In this document: positions 32,631-40,882 of the stretch, one piece after another | How positions within the stretch are numbered: position 1 is the first letter of the stretch | How the letters are laid out: each line of letters begins with the position of its first letter | Source of the DNA: DATKZH01 sp964475955 | GTDB taxonomy: Bacteria; Planctomycetota; Planctomycetia; Pirellulales; Thermoguttaceae | DNA: 64,000 nucleotides | Assembly: GCA_964475955.1 (NCBI GenBank) | Contig: CAYYZY010000005.1 | Location: 22,301-86,300, forward strand | Direction: 5' to 3' | Made by a program: the position numbers and the translations under genes | Notes under the pieces: generated by a model | The model's database searches: none | What the model saw: the letters and a program-made list of their open reading frames with translations, nothing else | What the model was told of the DNA's origin: nothing

Positions 32631-34442
32631 ATGCCACACCGAGTAAACGCGCTGATATGCACGTGCACCAATTGCATATCGAACGGCTCCCTGGCAGTGA
32701 AGGAGGCCCTGGAAAAAGAGATCGCCCGATGCGGATTGGAAGACGACGTGGCCGTCGTTCCCACGGGGGCGGGCGGGCTGTGCGTTCGGGGACCGATCCT
32801 CGTCGTCCAGCCCGACGGGATCTTCTACGAGCAGTTGAGCCCCAAGGACGCGCCCCGACTCGTCGAGGAGCACTTCCTGAAGGGGCGGCCCGTTGAGGCC
32901 CTGATGTACACTCCCCCCGGCAAGGAAGCGCCCATCCCGGAACTCCGCTCGATCCCGTTTTTCAAGGACCAGCGGCTGGTCGCGCTCCGCAACCGCGGCA
33001 TGATCGATCCCGACAAGATCGACGAGTACATCGCTCGCGACGGCTACAAGGCCCTGGAGAAAGCCCTCGACTCGATGACCCCGCAACAGGTCATCGATGA
33101 GGTCAAGGCGTCGGGTCTGCGGGGCCGCGGCGGCGCCGGTTTCTCCACGGGGCGCAAGTGGGAGAGCAGGGCCCGCATGGAAGGCAGCCCCAAGTACGTG
33201 ATCTGCAACGCCGACGAAGGCGACCCCGGGGCCTTCATGGACCGAAGCATCATCGAGGCCGATCCGCACTCGGTGATCGAGGGGATGGCGATCGGAGCCT
33301 ACGCCGTCGGCGCCTCGAAGGGGTACGTATACGTCCGCATGGAATACCCGCTGGCCGTGGAGAGGATGGGCCGGGCGATCGAGCAGGCGCGGGACGTGGG
33401 GCTGTTGGGCGAAGACATCCTCGGCTCCGGTTTCGATTTCGAACTGGAGATCTTCCGGGGTGCCGGGGCGTTTGTGTGCGGCGAAACCACCGCCCTGGTC
33501 GCGTCGATCGAGGGAAAGCCCCCCGAACCGCGGCAGCGGCCTCCGCGCACCGCCTTGTGGGGAAAGCCCACCGTGATCAACAACGTGGAGACCTGGGCCA
33601 ACGTCCCGGCGATCCTCAACTGGGGGGCTGGCTGGTTCGCCGAGATGGGGACGGAGAAGAGCAAGGGGACCAAGGTCTTCTCGCTCGCCGGAAACGTCGT
33701 CAACGCCGGCCTCGTTGAGGTCCCCATGGGGATCACCCTCCGCGAGATCGTGTACGAAATCGGCGGCGGCATTCCCAACGGGAAGGAACTCAAGGCCGTG
33801 CAGACGGGCGGGCCCTCCGGTGGCTTCATCCCCGCCAGCCTCCTCGACCTGCCGGTCGACTTCGAGCGGTTGCAGGAGGCGGGCGCGATCATGGGGTCCG
33901 GCGGAATGATCGTCATCGACGAGGATTCCTGCATCGTCGACGTCGCCAAATACTTCCTCGAATTCACCAACGACGAATCATGCGGGAAATGCACTTCCTG
34001 CCGCGAGGGATCGGAAGCCCTGTACCTCATCCTGGACAGGATCCAGAACGGCCAGGGGCAAGAGGGCGACGTCGAGTTGCTGGAAGAGTTGGGTGAGGCG
34101 GTGCGCGACGCCTCACTCTGCGGACTCGGCCAGTCGCTGCCCAATCCCGTCCTCAGCGCAGTGATCCACTTCCGCGACGAGTTCGAAGCCCACATCCGCG
34201 ACAAGGTCTGCCCCGGCGGGGTCTGCAAGGCCCTCTTCCAGTACGAGATCGACGAAGACAAATGCACTCGCTGCGGCCTGTGCAAGAAGAACTGCGGTTA
34301 CGGCGCCATTGAGGGAGAACGCAAGCAAGTTCACCGGATCCTGACCGACCGGTGTTCGAAATGCGGCGCGTGCTACGAGGTCTGCCCGTCCGACGCCGTT
34401 GTGAAGGTCCCCGCAATGAAGAAGGAACTGGCGTCCGTATGA
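32631..34442 (+). CDS. NuoF/HoxF/HndC-like NADH-binding flavoprotein
   Basis: The 603-residue product has an N-terminal thioredoxin-like ferredoxin domain (residues 1-90), the NADH/FMN-binding core (GLRGRGGAGFSTGRKW, ICNADEGDPGAFMDRSI), a [4Fe-4S] site (SCGKCTSCREG with a later C in SLCGLGQSLPN), and two C-terminal ferredoxin motifs (CTRCGLCKKNC, CSKCGACYEVCP). This is the hydride-transfer subunit of NAD(P)-linked hydrogenases. In the N-terminal domain one usual ligand is altered: the expected CxxxC reads AGGLC (GAGGLCVRGP), while the first pair has an extra Cys (CTCTNC). The cluster may be lost or re-ligated. It links the complex to NAD(H) or NADP(H). Confidence 0.92.
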   Translation: MPHRVNALICTCTNCISNGSLAVKEALEKEIARCGLEDDVAVVPTGAGGLCVRGPILVVQPDGIFYEQLSPKDAPRLVEEHFLKGRPVEALMYTPPGKEAPIPELRSIPFFKDQRLVALRNRGMIDPDKIDEYIARDGYKALEKALDSMTPQQVIDEVKASGLRGRGGAGFSTGRKWESRARMEGSPKYVICNADEGDPGAFMDRSIIEADPHSVIEGMAIGAYAVGASKGYVYVRMEYPLAVERMGRAIEQARDVGLLGEDILGSGFDFELEIFRGAGAFVCGETTALVASIEGKPPEPRQRPPRTALWGKPTVINNVETWANVPAILNWGAGWFAEMGTEKSKGTKVFSLAGNVVNAGLVEVPMGITLREIVYEIGGGIPNGKELKAVQTGGPSGGFIPASLLDLPVDFERLQEAGAIMGSGGMIVIDEDSCIVDVAKYFLEFTNDESCGKCTSCREGSEALYLILDRIQNGQGQEGDVELLEELGEAVRDASLCGLGQSLPNPVLSAVIHFRDEFEAHIRDKVCPGGVCKALFQYEIDEDKCTRCGLCKKNCGYGAIEGERKQVHRILTDRCSKCGACYEVCPSDAVVKVPAMKKELASV

Positions 34443-34593
34443 GAGCCACCAACGTGAGCTTCGCGGCGAGATGCCGCTTGCGCGGGTCTCCGGTGGGGCA
34501 GCCGCCGGTCCCAACCGGTGTTGGACCAAGCCGTGTCTGGCAAGGCCCGCCGGGCATCTGGGAAGGCCCCGCCTGCGCAAGGGGGCATCAACG

Positions 34594-34950
34594 ATGACGT
34601 TGGAGGAAGTGAAGACGATCCTCGAGGCCGAGGTCGTCGCAGGCACGGACTTGCATCGGATAACCGTGGGAATGGGCTGCGGCGCCGACCTGATGAGCGA
34701 CGTGTTGGCGTTCACCAAGACCGGGGCCCTGCTGCTGACCGGGTTGACCAATTCGCAGGTCGTCCGCACCAGTGAGATGGCCGACGTCGCGGCCATCTGC
34801 TTCGTTCGCGGGAAAACTCCGCCGGAGGAGACGATCGAACTGGCCCGCAGACACGGCTTGCCCCTGCTCTCCACGCGGCTCCCGATGTTCGAGGCGTGCG
34901 GCCGTCTGTATCGCGAAGGGTTGCAGGGATGTTCGGAAGGGGGGCAGTGA
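34594..34950 (+). CDS. DRTGG-domain protein (first of two)
   Basis: I start at the ATG giving MTLEEVKTILEAEVVAG, about ten bases after AAGGGGG. The 118-residue product resembles stand-alone DRTGG-domain proteins: VGMGCGADLMSDVLAFTKTG, LLTGLTNSQVVRTSEMAD, VAAICFVRGKTPPEETIELA, then LPLLSTRLPMFEACGRLYREG. These small proteins often sit in gene clusters of multimeric electron-bifurcating hydrogenases; their ligand is unknown. A paralogue lies two genes on. A 151-base gap without a clear gene separates it from the NuoF-like gene. Confidence 0.75.
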   Translation: MTLEEVKTILEAEVVAGTDLHRITVGMGCGADLMSDVLAFTKTGALLLTGLTNSQVVRTSEMADVAAICFVRGKTPPEETIELARRHGLPLLSTRLPMFEACGRLYREGLQGCSEGGQ

Positions 34951-34968
34951 ACGCCAGGGGACGCCCGG

Positions 34969-35904
34969 GTGAGCGAGAAAGGGAAGGTCACCAAAACGCA
35001 GGAGATGGTGTATGAGATGAAGGTCCGCGACGTGATGACCGGCGAGGTCATCACCGTCGGGCCGAAACACATGATGAGCGAGCTGAGGGGCGTGCTGCGG
35101 CGGAATCGGATCTCCGGGCTTCCGGTGGCCGAGGAGGGGAGGCTGCTGGGCATCATCAGTGTGGAAGACTTCATCAAGTGGTTGGCCGATCGCCACGAGG
35201 ACTGCTGCATCGAAGAGCGAATGACCCACCAACTGGAAACCGTGCACGACGACGACCCGCTGGTGCTGGCCGTCGACAAGTTCGAGAAAACCGGCCTGGG
35301 AAGGCTTCCCGTGGTCACTCGCGACCGCGCCTCGCTGACCGGAATCCTCACCAAGGGAGACGTGATCGAGGGGCTGCTCAAGAAGCTGGAGGTCGACTAC
35401 CAGGAGGAAGAGATCCACCACTACCGGGCGAGCCACATTTTCGAGGACATCGAGGCGGACGGCACGACGTTGATGTTTCAGTACTACGTTCAAGGCCACG
35501 ATTTCCAGCGCGCCGGCGAGAGCTCCAGCCGACTGAAGCGGACCCTCAAGCGGCTCGGCGTGCGCCCCGACCTCGTACGCCGCGTGGCCATCGCCAGCTA
35601 CGAAGCCGAAATGAACCAGGTCGTCTTTACCGAAGGTGGAATGATCCGCGCCCGCGTGCAGCCCAACCGAGTCTTCCTCGAAGTGGAGGACCTCGGGCCC
35701 GGCATCGACGACCTGGAGATGGCGATGCGGCCCGGCTACTCCACCGCCCCGGAGTGGGTCCGGGAGCTCGGTTTCGGAGCCGGGATGGGCCTGAACAACA
35801 TCCAGAAGAGCAGCGACACGTTCGACATCCGGTCGGAGCTCGGAAAGGGAACACTGCTGAAGGCCTCGTTCGAGATCGACGGGCAAGCCGATGAGACTGG
35901 CTGA
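34969..35904 (+). CDS. CBS-pair plus anti-sigma-type HATPase protein
   Basis: A GTG start opens a 311-residue protein. Residues about 17-140 are two CBS motifs (VRDVMTGEVITVGPKHMMSE, RISGLPVAEEGRLLGIIS; LVLAVDKFEKTGLGRLPVV, LTGILTKGDVIEGLL), a module that binds adenine nucleotides. The rest is a GHKL ATPase of the anti-sigma/serine-kinase type (VEDLGPGIDDLEMAM as the D-x-G-x-G box, GFGAGMGLNNIQKSSD as the glycine lid). It may sense energy charge and act on a partner protein. It starts 18 bases after the first DRTGG gene and overlaps the second. Confidence 0.8.
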   Translation: MSEKGKVTKTQEMVYEMKVRDVMTGEVITVGPKHMMSELRGVLRRNRISGLPVAEEGRLLGIISVEDFIKWLADRHEDCCIEERMTHQLETVHDDDPLVLAVDKFEKTGLGRLPVVTRDRASLTGILTKGDVIEGLLKKLEVDYQEEEIHHYRASHIFEDIEADGTTLMFQYYVQGHDFQRAGESSSRLKRTLKRLGVRPDLVRRVAIASYEAEMNQVVFTEGGMIRARVQPNRVFLEVEDLGPGIDDLEMAMRPGYSTAPEWVRELGFGAGMGLNNIQKSSDTFDIRSELGKGTLLKASFEIDGQADETG

Positions 35905-36265
35905 ACTGGTCGACCAACTGAGCCTGGAGGTGAAGACGGCCCCGAGCGGGCTGGCCGCGGAGGTTACCGGAGGGTACGCGAGCGACCTGTTAAGCGACGT
36001 GCTGGCCCACGGGCGCGAGGGCGACGTTTGGGTCACCCTGCAAGTTCATCGAAACATCGTGGCCGTGGCGAGCATGAAGGACCTGGCCGGGATCATCCTG
36101 GTGGGCGGCCGCGAGCCGGAGGAGGAAACGGTTGAGAAGGCGGAAGCGGAAAACATACCGGTCCTGGTGAGTCGGTTGCCGGCGTTCGAGCTCGTCGGCA
36201 GGCTCTACGGCCGGGGAATCCGGGGGGCCTGCCCCGAGCAAGCCGCGGAGCCGGGCGGGGGATGA
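35891..36265 (+). CDS. DRTGG-domain protein (second of two)
   Basis: This 124-residue paralogue of the gene at 34594 has the same order of elements: VTGGYASDLLSDVLAHGREG, VWVTLQVHRNIVAVASMKDL, AGIILVGGREPEEETVEKAE, IPVLVSRLPAFELVGRLYGRG. Its start lies 14 bases inside the CBS-ATPase gene, so they are translationally coupled. Keeping two DRTGG copies around an ATPase is known in hydrogenase-associated clusters and suggests that the two paralogues act together or compete for one partner. No catalytic residues can be assigned. Confidence 0.75.
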   Translation: MRLAELVDQLSLEVKTAPSGLAAEVTGGYASDLLSDVLAHGREGDVWVTLQVHRNIVAVASMKDLAGIILVGGREPEEETVEKAEAENIPVLVSRLPAFELVGRLYGRGIRGACPEQAAEPGGG

Positions 36266-36322
36266 ACCGTTCGCCGCGCGTCGGCAGGGCATCCCCAACG
36301 CGGCCAACCGCGGAAGCCGGCG

Positions 36323-37555
36323 ATGATGAGGGAGTTGCGAGCAGACCTGCACGTACACACGTGCCTGTCGCCGTGTGCGGAGCCGGAGATGCGGCCCACG
36401 GCGATCGTGAGACGGGCGAAGGCGCTTAGGTTGGACATGATTGCGATTTGCGACCACAACTCGGCCGAGAACGTCGCCGCGGTGGCAAGCGCCGGCCGAC
36501 GCGAGTCGATCACCGTGATCCCGGGAATCGAGGTGACCAGCCGGGAGGAAGTCCACGTGCTGGGCCTGTTTCCCGCACCCCAAAACGCCTGGAACATGCA
36601 AGCGCTCGTTTACGACCGGCTGCCCGGCGAGAACGACGAGGAGACGTTCGGCCCCCAAACGGTCGTCGACGACCGCGACCGGTCGACCGGCGCCACCCGG
36701 AGGCGGCTCATCGGCGCGACCGAGTTGGCGCTGGAGGAAGTGGTCGGCGCGATCCACGGCTTCGGCGGGCTGGCCGTCGCGGCGCACGTCGACCGGCCGA
36801 GCTTCGGCCTGATCGGCCAACTCGGGTTCGTTCCGGAGGGGCTCGCGCTGGACGCGCTGGAGGTCTCGCCCGACGGCTCGCCCCGCGGATTGCCCGGTTG
36901 TCCGGTGGCCACGTTTCCGGTGATCACGTCGTCCGACGCGCATCGGCTGGCCGACGTCGGCCGCAGCTACACGCGGGTTATCGCCGAAGCGGGCTGCGTC
37001 GAGGAGCTTGCCGGCGCGTTTCGCGAAGAGGGCGGCCGGAGGACGTCGATCCCCATGCAAGACCTGTCGCTGCACATCCTCGACGTGGTGGAAAACTCGC
37101 TGGCCGCCTCGGCGACCCGCGTGGAGATCGTGATCGCCGAGGACGCTGCCGCCGACCGGCTCTCCCTCGAAATCCGCGACAACGGCCGCGGCATGGATGA
37201 AAGCACCCGCCGCAAGGCGCTCGACCCGTTCTACACGACCCGAACCACGCGCCGGGTCGGGCTGGGCCTGCCGCTGTTGGCCCAGGCGGCCCGCGAAGGC
37301 GGCGGGCATTTCGACCTCGAGTCGGAGCCGGGCCGGGGCACGACCGTCCGCGCCGTGTTCCGGCTCAGCCACCCGGATTGCAAACCCCTGGGCGACGTCG
37401 CCGGCACCCTGGAGACCATCCTGACCGGTCGACCGGATCTGGACCTTCAGTTTCAATACCTAAGGGATTCGAAACTCGTAGCCGAGCTTGCCAGCCGGCC
37501 GGATGATGAGGAGTTCGCGCATGATCAGTCCGAACACAATCAGTCTGACGATTGA
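36323..37555 (+). CDS. Fusion of PHP metal-dependent phosphoesterase domain and GHKL ATPase
   Basis: Residues 1-245 are a PHP domain with its metal-ligand motifs: DLHVHTCLSPCAE, AICDHNSAEN, IPGIEVTSREEVHVLGLF, AAHVDRPSFG, SSDAHRLADVG. Residues about 250-385 are a histidine-kinase-like ATPase: LHILDVVENSLAASATRVEI (N box), EIRDNGRGMDE (G1), RRVGLGLPLLAQAA (G2), GRGTTVRAVFRL. PHP and ATPase proteins are usually separate neighbours in hydrogenase clusters; here they form one 410-residue chain. No histidine phosphoacceptor domain is seen. It overlaps the next gene by 35 bases. A nucleotide second-messenger or phosphate-transfer control is conceivable but unproven. Confidence 0.85.
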   Translation: MMRELRADLHVHTCLSPCAEPEMRPTAIVRRAKALRLDMIAICDHNSAENVAAVASAGRRESITVIPGIEVTSREEVHVLGLFPAPQNAWNMQALVYDRLPGENDEETFGPQTVVDDRDRSTGATRRRLIGATELALEEVVGAIHGFGGLAVAAHVDRPSFGLIGQLGFVPEGLALDALEVSPDGSPRGLPGCPVATFPVITSSDAHRLADVGRSYTRVIAEAGCVEELAGAFREEGGRRTSIPMQDLSLHILDVVENSLAASATRVEIVIAEDAAADRLSLEIRDNGRGMDESTRRKALDPFYTTRTTRRVGLGLPLLAQAAREGGGHFDLESEPGRGTTVRAVFRLSHPDCKPLGDVAGTLETILTGRPDLDLQFQYLRDSKLVAELASRPDDEEFAHDQSEHNQSDD

Positions 37556-39296
37556 CGGCAAAACGGTCGAGGTGGAACAAGGGGCGACGGTCCTCGAGGC
37601 CGCCCAGAAGCTCGGCATCGAGGTCCCCACCCTCTGCCACCACAAGGCCTTGGCGCCCTATGGGGCCTGCCGCCTCTGCCTCGTGGAACTCGTCTTCAAC
37701 TGGGGCTCGCAGATCCAGGCCTCCTGCGTCTACCCAGTCCAGGACGGCCTCGTGGTGAAAACCGATACGCAGCGCGTGCTGCGCACCCGCAAGGTAATGA
37801 TGGAGTTGATGCTCGCCCGCTGTCCCGAGGTCCCGTCGATCCGGAAGATGGCCCGCGAGATGGGCATCGAAGAGTCGCGCTTCCCGAAGAAGAACGAGGA
37901 CTGCATCCTGTGTGGGCTTTGCGCCCGGGTGTGCGCCGAGCGGATGGGCGTGGGGGCGATCGACTTCGCCGGCCGCGGGACGGAGAAGCGGATTGCGCCG
38001 GCGTACGACAAGCATTCGCCGCGCTGCATGGTCTGCGGCGCGTGTGAAACGGTCTGCCCGACGAACTGCGTCGACCTGTCGACCGTCTCGACGCGGCCCG
38101 CCAAGCCGATCCCCTCGGAGTTCGACGAAGGCCTGATGGACCGGCCGGCCATCTACATGCCCTTCGCGCAGGCCGTGCCGCACAAGCCGGTGATCGACCC
38201 CCAGACGTGCGTCCGCCTGCAAACCGGCGGTTGCGGGGCGTGCGAGTCGGTGTGCGACGCCGGAGCGATCATGTACGACCAGACCGACACGGCCGAGGAA
38301 ATCGAGGTCGGCACGATCATCGTGGCCACCGGCTTCGAGCTGTTCGACGCCTCGCAGATCGCCCGGTACGGCTACGGGCGCCTGAAGAACGTGCTCAACT
38401 CCCTGGAATTCGAGCGGGTCAGCCACGCCAGCGGTCCGACCGGCGGCGAGATCCTCACGGCCGAGGGCAAGGTGCCCAAGAGCGTGGCGATCATCCACTG
38501 CGTGGGAAGCCGCGACGAGAACTACCAGGAGTACTGCTCGCGCGTCTGCTGCATGTACTCGCTCAAGTTCGCCCACCTCGTCCTCGAGAAGACCGGGGCC
38601 GAGGTGTACAACTTCTACATCGACATGCGCACGCCGGGCAAGGGTTACGAGGAGTTCTACAAGCGACTGATGCACGAGGGGGTCCATTTCGTGCGCGGCA
38701 AATGCGCCGAAGTGACCGACGTGGCCGAGTCGCCGGAAGAGGAGGGCAAGCTGATCGTGGTCGGCGAAGACACGCTGCTGGGCGTCACGCGGCGCGTGCC
38801 GGTCGACATGGTGATCCTCTCCAGCGCGTTGAAGCCGCACGCCGACGTCGACGACGTCGCCCGCAAGTTCTCGCTCAGTTGCGCGCAGGGCGACTTCTTC
38901 CTCGAGAAGCACCCCAAGCTCGCGCCGGTCGAGGCGGCCTCCGACGGGATCTACCTGGCCGGGGCCTGCCAGGGCCCCAAGGACATTCCCGACTCGGTGG
39001 CCCAGGGGGCGGCCGCGGCGGCCTGCGCGTTGGCGCTGATGGACAAGGGTTCGGTCACGCTGGAACCGATCACCTCGTGGATCGACCCCGATCGTTGCAG
39101 CGGCTGCCAGACGTGCCTCGCGAGCTGCCCGTACTCCGCGATCGAATTCGACGAAGAGAAGAACGTGTCGGTGGTGATCGAAGAGCTGTGCAAGGGCTGC
39201 GGCACGTGCGTGGCCACGTGCCCGGCCGGCGTGGCCAAGCAGAAGGGATTCGCCGACGCGCAGATCTATTCCGAACTGGAGGGAATCCTCGCCTGA
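37521..39296 (+). CDS. Fusion: HoxU/NuoG-like Fe-S domain plus C-terminal half of HdrA
   Basis: I use the ATG at 37521 (MISPNTISLTIDGKTVEV) because GAGGAG lies eight bases upstream. The 591-residue chain begins with a plant-type [2Fe-2S] domain (C39, C50, C53, C69) and two ferredoxin motifs (C128-C138, C169-C179), as in HoxU or the N-terminus of NuoG; the His-Cys cluster motif is absent. From about residue 201 (FDEGLMDRPAIYMPFAQAVP) it is HdrA from the point where the fusion at 30929 ends: IIVATGFELFDA, FERVSHASGPTGGEIL, CVGSRDENYQEYCSRVCCMY, GIYLAGACQGPKDIPDSVAQ, with two terminal ferredoxin motifs near 526 and 557. It is probably the partner of that protein. Confidence 0.88.
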   Translation: MISPNTISLTIDGKTVEVEQGATVLEAAQKLGIEVPTLCHHKALAPYGACRLCLVELVFNWGSQIQASCVYPVQDGLVVKTDTQRVLRTRKVMMELMLARCPEVPSIRKMAREMGIEESRFPKKNEDCILCGLCARVCAERMGVGAIDFAGRGTEKRIAPAYDKHSPRCMVCGACETVCPTNCVDLSTVSTRPAKPIPSEFDEGLMDRPAIYMPFAQAVPHKPVIDPQTCVRLQTGGCGACESVCDAGAIMYDQTDTAEEIEVGTIIVATGFELFDASQIARYGYGRLKNVLNSLEFERVSHASGPTGGEILTAEGKVPKSVAIIHCVGSRDENYQEYCSRVCCMYSLKFAHLVLEKTGAEVYNFYIDMRTPGKGYEEFYKRLMHEGVHFVRGKCAEVTDVAESPEEEGKLIVVGEDTLLGVTRRVPVDMVILSSALKPHADVDDVARKFSLSCAQGDFFLEKHPKLAPVEAASDGIYLAGACQGPKDIPDSVAQGAAAAACALALMDKGSVTLEPITSWIDPDRCSGCQTCLASCPYSAIEFDEEKNVSVVIEELCKGCGTCVATCPAGVAKQKGFADAQIYSELEGILA

Positions 39297-39318
39297 TCCT
39301 TTGGGGAGAATCGAAAAG

Positions 39319-39816
39319 ATGGCCGACGAGCAATTCGAGCCGAAAATCGTCGGGTTCCTCTGCCGGTGGTGTTCCTACACCGGCGCGGACCTGGCCGGGA
39401 CCAGCCGCATCCAGTATCCTTCGAACGTGAGCCCGATTCGGGTGATGTGTTCGGGCCGCGTGGATCCGACGTTCGTCCTCAAGGCCCTGTCGGACGGGGC
39501 CGACGCCGTCCTGATCGCCGGCTGCCACCCGGGTGATTGCCACTACCAGGAGGGCAACTACAAGGCGATGCGCCGCTACCGGCTGCTTCTGAAGATGCTC
39601 GACCAGTTCGGCATCGACCGCCGCCGGGTCCGCCTGGAATGGGTTTCGGCTTCCGAAGGGGACAAGTTCGCCAAGGTCGTCAAGGAACTCACCGAGACGG
39701 TGCGGGAGCTGGGCCCGCTGGGATGGTCGGCCAACTGGGCGGAGGACGGCGATCGCGCCCAAGCGCTGGAAGATATCGTCAAAGAGCACGAAGAGGCGAT
39801 GGAGGTCGCGCCATGA
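39319..39816 (+). CDS. mvhD: MvhD-like [2Fe-2S] linker subunit
   Basis: The ATG at 39319 follows GGGGAG. The 165-residue product has the MvhD pattern: IVGFLCRWCSYTGADLAG near the start, VMCSGRVDPTFVLKALSDGA, and AGCHPGDCHYQEGNYKA, supplying the cysteines of the [2Fe-2S] cluster. MvhD carries electrons between the MvhAG hydrogenase and HdrA; here it follows directly behind the C-terminal HdrA half, 22 bases away, and overlaps mvhG by four bases (ATGA). This strongly links the split HdrA with the hydrogenase. Confidence 0.92.
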   Translation: MADEQFEPKIVGFLCRWCSYTGADLAGTSRIQYPSNVSPIRVMCSGRVDPTFVLKALSDGADAVLIAGCHPGDCHYQEGNYKAMRRYRLLLKMLDQFGIDRRRVRLEWVSASEGDKFAKVVKELTETVRELGPLGWSANWAEDGDRAQALEDIVKEHEEAMEVAP

Positions 39817-40835
39817 GTGAGACAACGGCAGCAAACGACACGGCCGCCCCGGAGCAGGCGAAGGGGAAGCTGGCGATGTACTGGGCCGCTTCGTGCGGGG
39901 GGTGCGAGATCTCCGTGCTGGCGATCAACGAGAAGATCCTCGACGTGGCCGCGGCGTTCGACATCGTCTTCTGGCCGGTGGCCGTCGACGCGAAGGTGCA
40001 CGACGTCGAGAAGATGCCCGACGGCTACATCGACGTCTGCCTGTTCAACGGGGCCATCCGCACCAGCGAGCAGGACTACATGGCCCAACTGCTGCGCAAG
40101 AAGTCGAAGGTGCTGGTCGCCTTCGGGTCCTGCTCGCACGAGGGCGGCATCCCGGGGCTGGCCAACATGAACGACCGCCGGCAGATCTTCGCCACGGCTT
40201 ACCGCGAGACCCCGTCGACGGAAAACCCCGACCACGTCTTCCCGCAGCACGAAACGCCGATGCCGGAAGGGAGCCTGCACCTGCCGGTCTTCTACGACTC
40301 GGTGAAGACCCTCAACCAGACGGTCCCCGTCGACTACTACCTGCCCGGCTGCCCGCCCGAGGCCGACCGCATCTGGGACGCCGTGGTGGCCATCCTCGAA
40401 GGCAAGCTGCCCGAGCCGGGCGCCGTGATCGGGGTCGACACCACGGTCTGCGAGGAGTGCCCCCGCACCCGGACCGAGAAGAAGATCAAGGAGTTCAAGC
40501 GGACGTGGGAGGTGATTCCCGATCCCGACGTCTGCCTGTTGGAGCAGGGAATCCTATGTTGCGGCATTGCCACGCGGGCCGGCTGCGGGGCCCGCTGCCC
40601 GCAGGTCAACTCCCCGTGCATCGGCTGCTACGGCCCGACCAACGAGGTCAAGGATTTTGGGGTCCGGCTGATGAGCGCGTTGGCCTCGTCGATCGATTCC
40701 AACGATCCCGAGGAGGTGGACCGGATTATCGAGGAAGGCATCCCCGATCCGATCGGTAGCTTCTACCGCTTCAGCCTGGCGCACAGCCTGCTGCGGCGCA
40801 AGAAGCTCGTCGACGGCAACGGCGGGGGCGCCTAG
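39813..40835 (+). CDS. mvhG: [NiFe] hydrogenase small subunit, MvhG-like
   Basis: The 340-residue product lacks a Tat signal, so it is cytoplasmic, as for group 3 enzymes. ASCGGCEISVL and GSCSHEGGIPG give proximal-cluster ligands, and LPGCPPEADRIWDAV is the conserved small-subunit loop. The C-terminal half has further cysteines (CCGIATRAGCGARCPQVN, SPCIGCYGPTNE) for additional clusters. The pattern matches F420-non-reducing (Mvh-type) enzymes. It is overlapped by mvhD and is followed 47 bases later by the large subunit. Confidence 0.92.
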   Translation: MSETTAANDTAAPEQAKGKLAMYWAASCGGCEISVLAINEKILDVAAAFDIVFWPVAVDAKVHDVEKMPDGYIDVCLFNGAIRTSEQDYMAQLLRKKSKVLVAFGSCSHEGGIPGLANMNDRRQIFATAYRETPSTENPDHVFPQHETPMPEGSLHLPVFYDSVKTLNQTVPVDYYLPGCPPEADRIWDAVVAILEGKLPEPGAVIGVDTTVCEECPRTRTEKKIKEFKRTWEVIPDPDVCLLEQGILCCGIATRAGCGARCPQVNSPCIGCYGPTNEVKDFGVRLMSALASSIDSNDPEEVDRIIEEGIPDPIGSFYRFSLAHSLLRRKKLVDGNGGGA

Positions 40836-40882
40836 GACAACCGCCCCCAGGGCCGGCGCATCGCAAGCAGGAGTATCGGAGA

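Noticed and set aside
37521..39296. [FeFe] hydrogenase, because the N-terminal Fe-S domains and neighbours resemble HndD/HydA operons
   Set aside because: No H-cluster motifs follow; after residue 200 the protein is HdrA. The only catalytic hydrogenase visible is the [NiFe] one.
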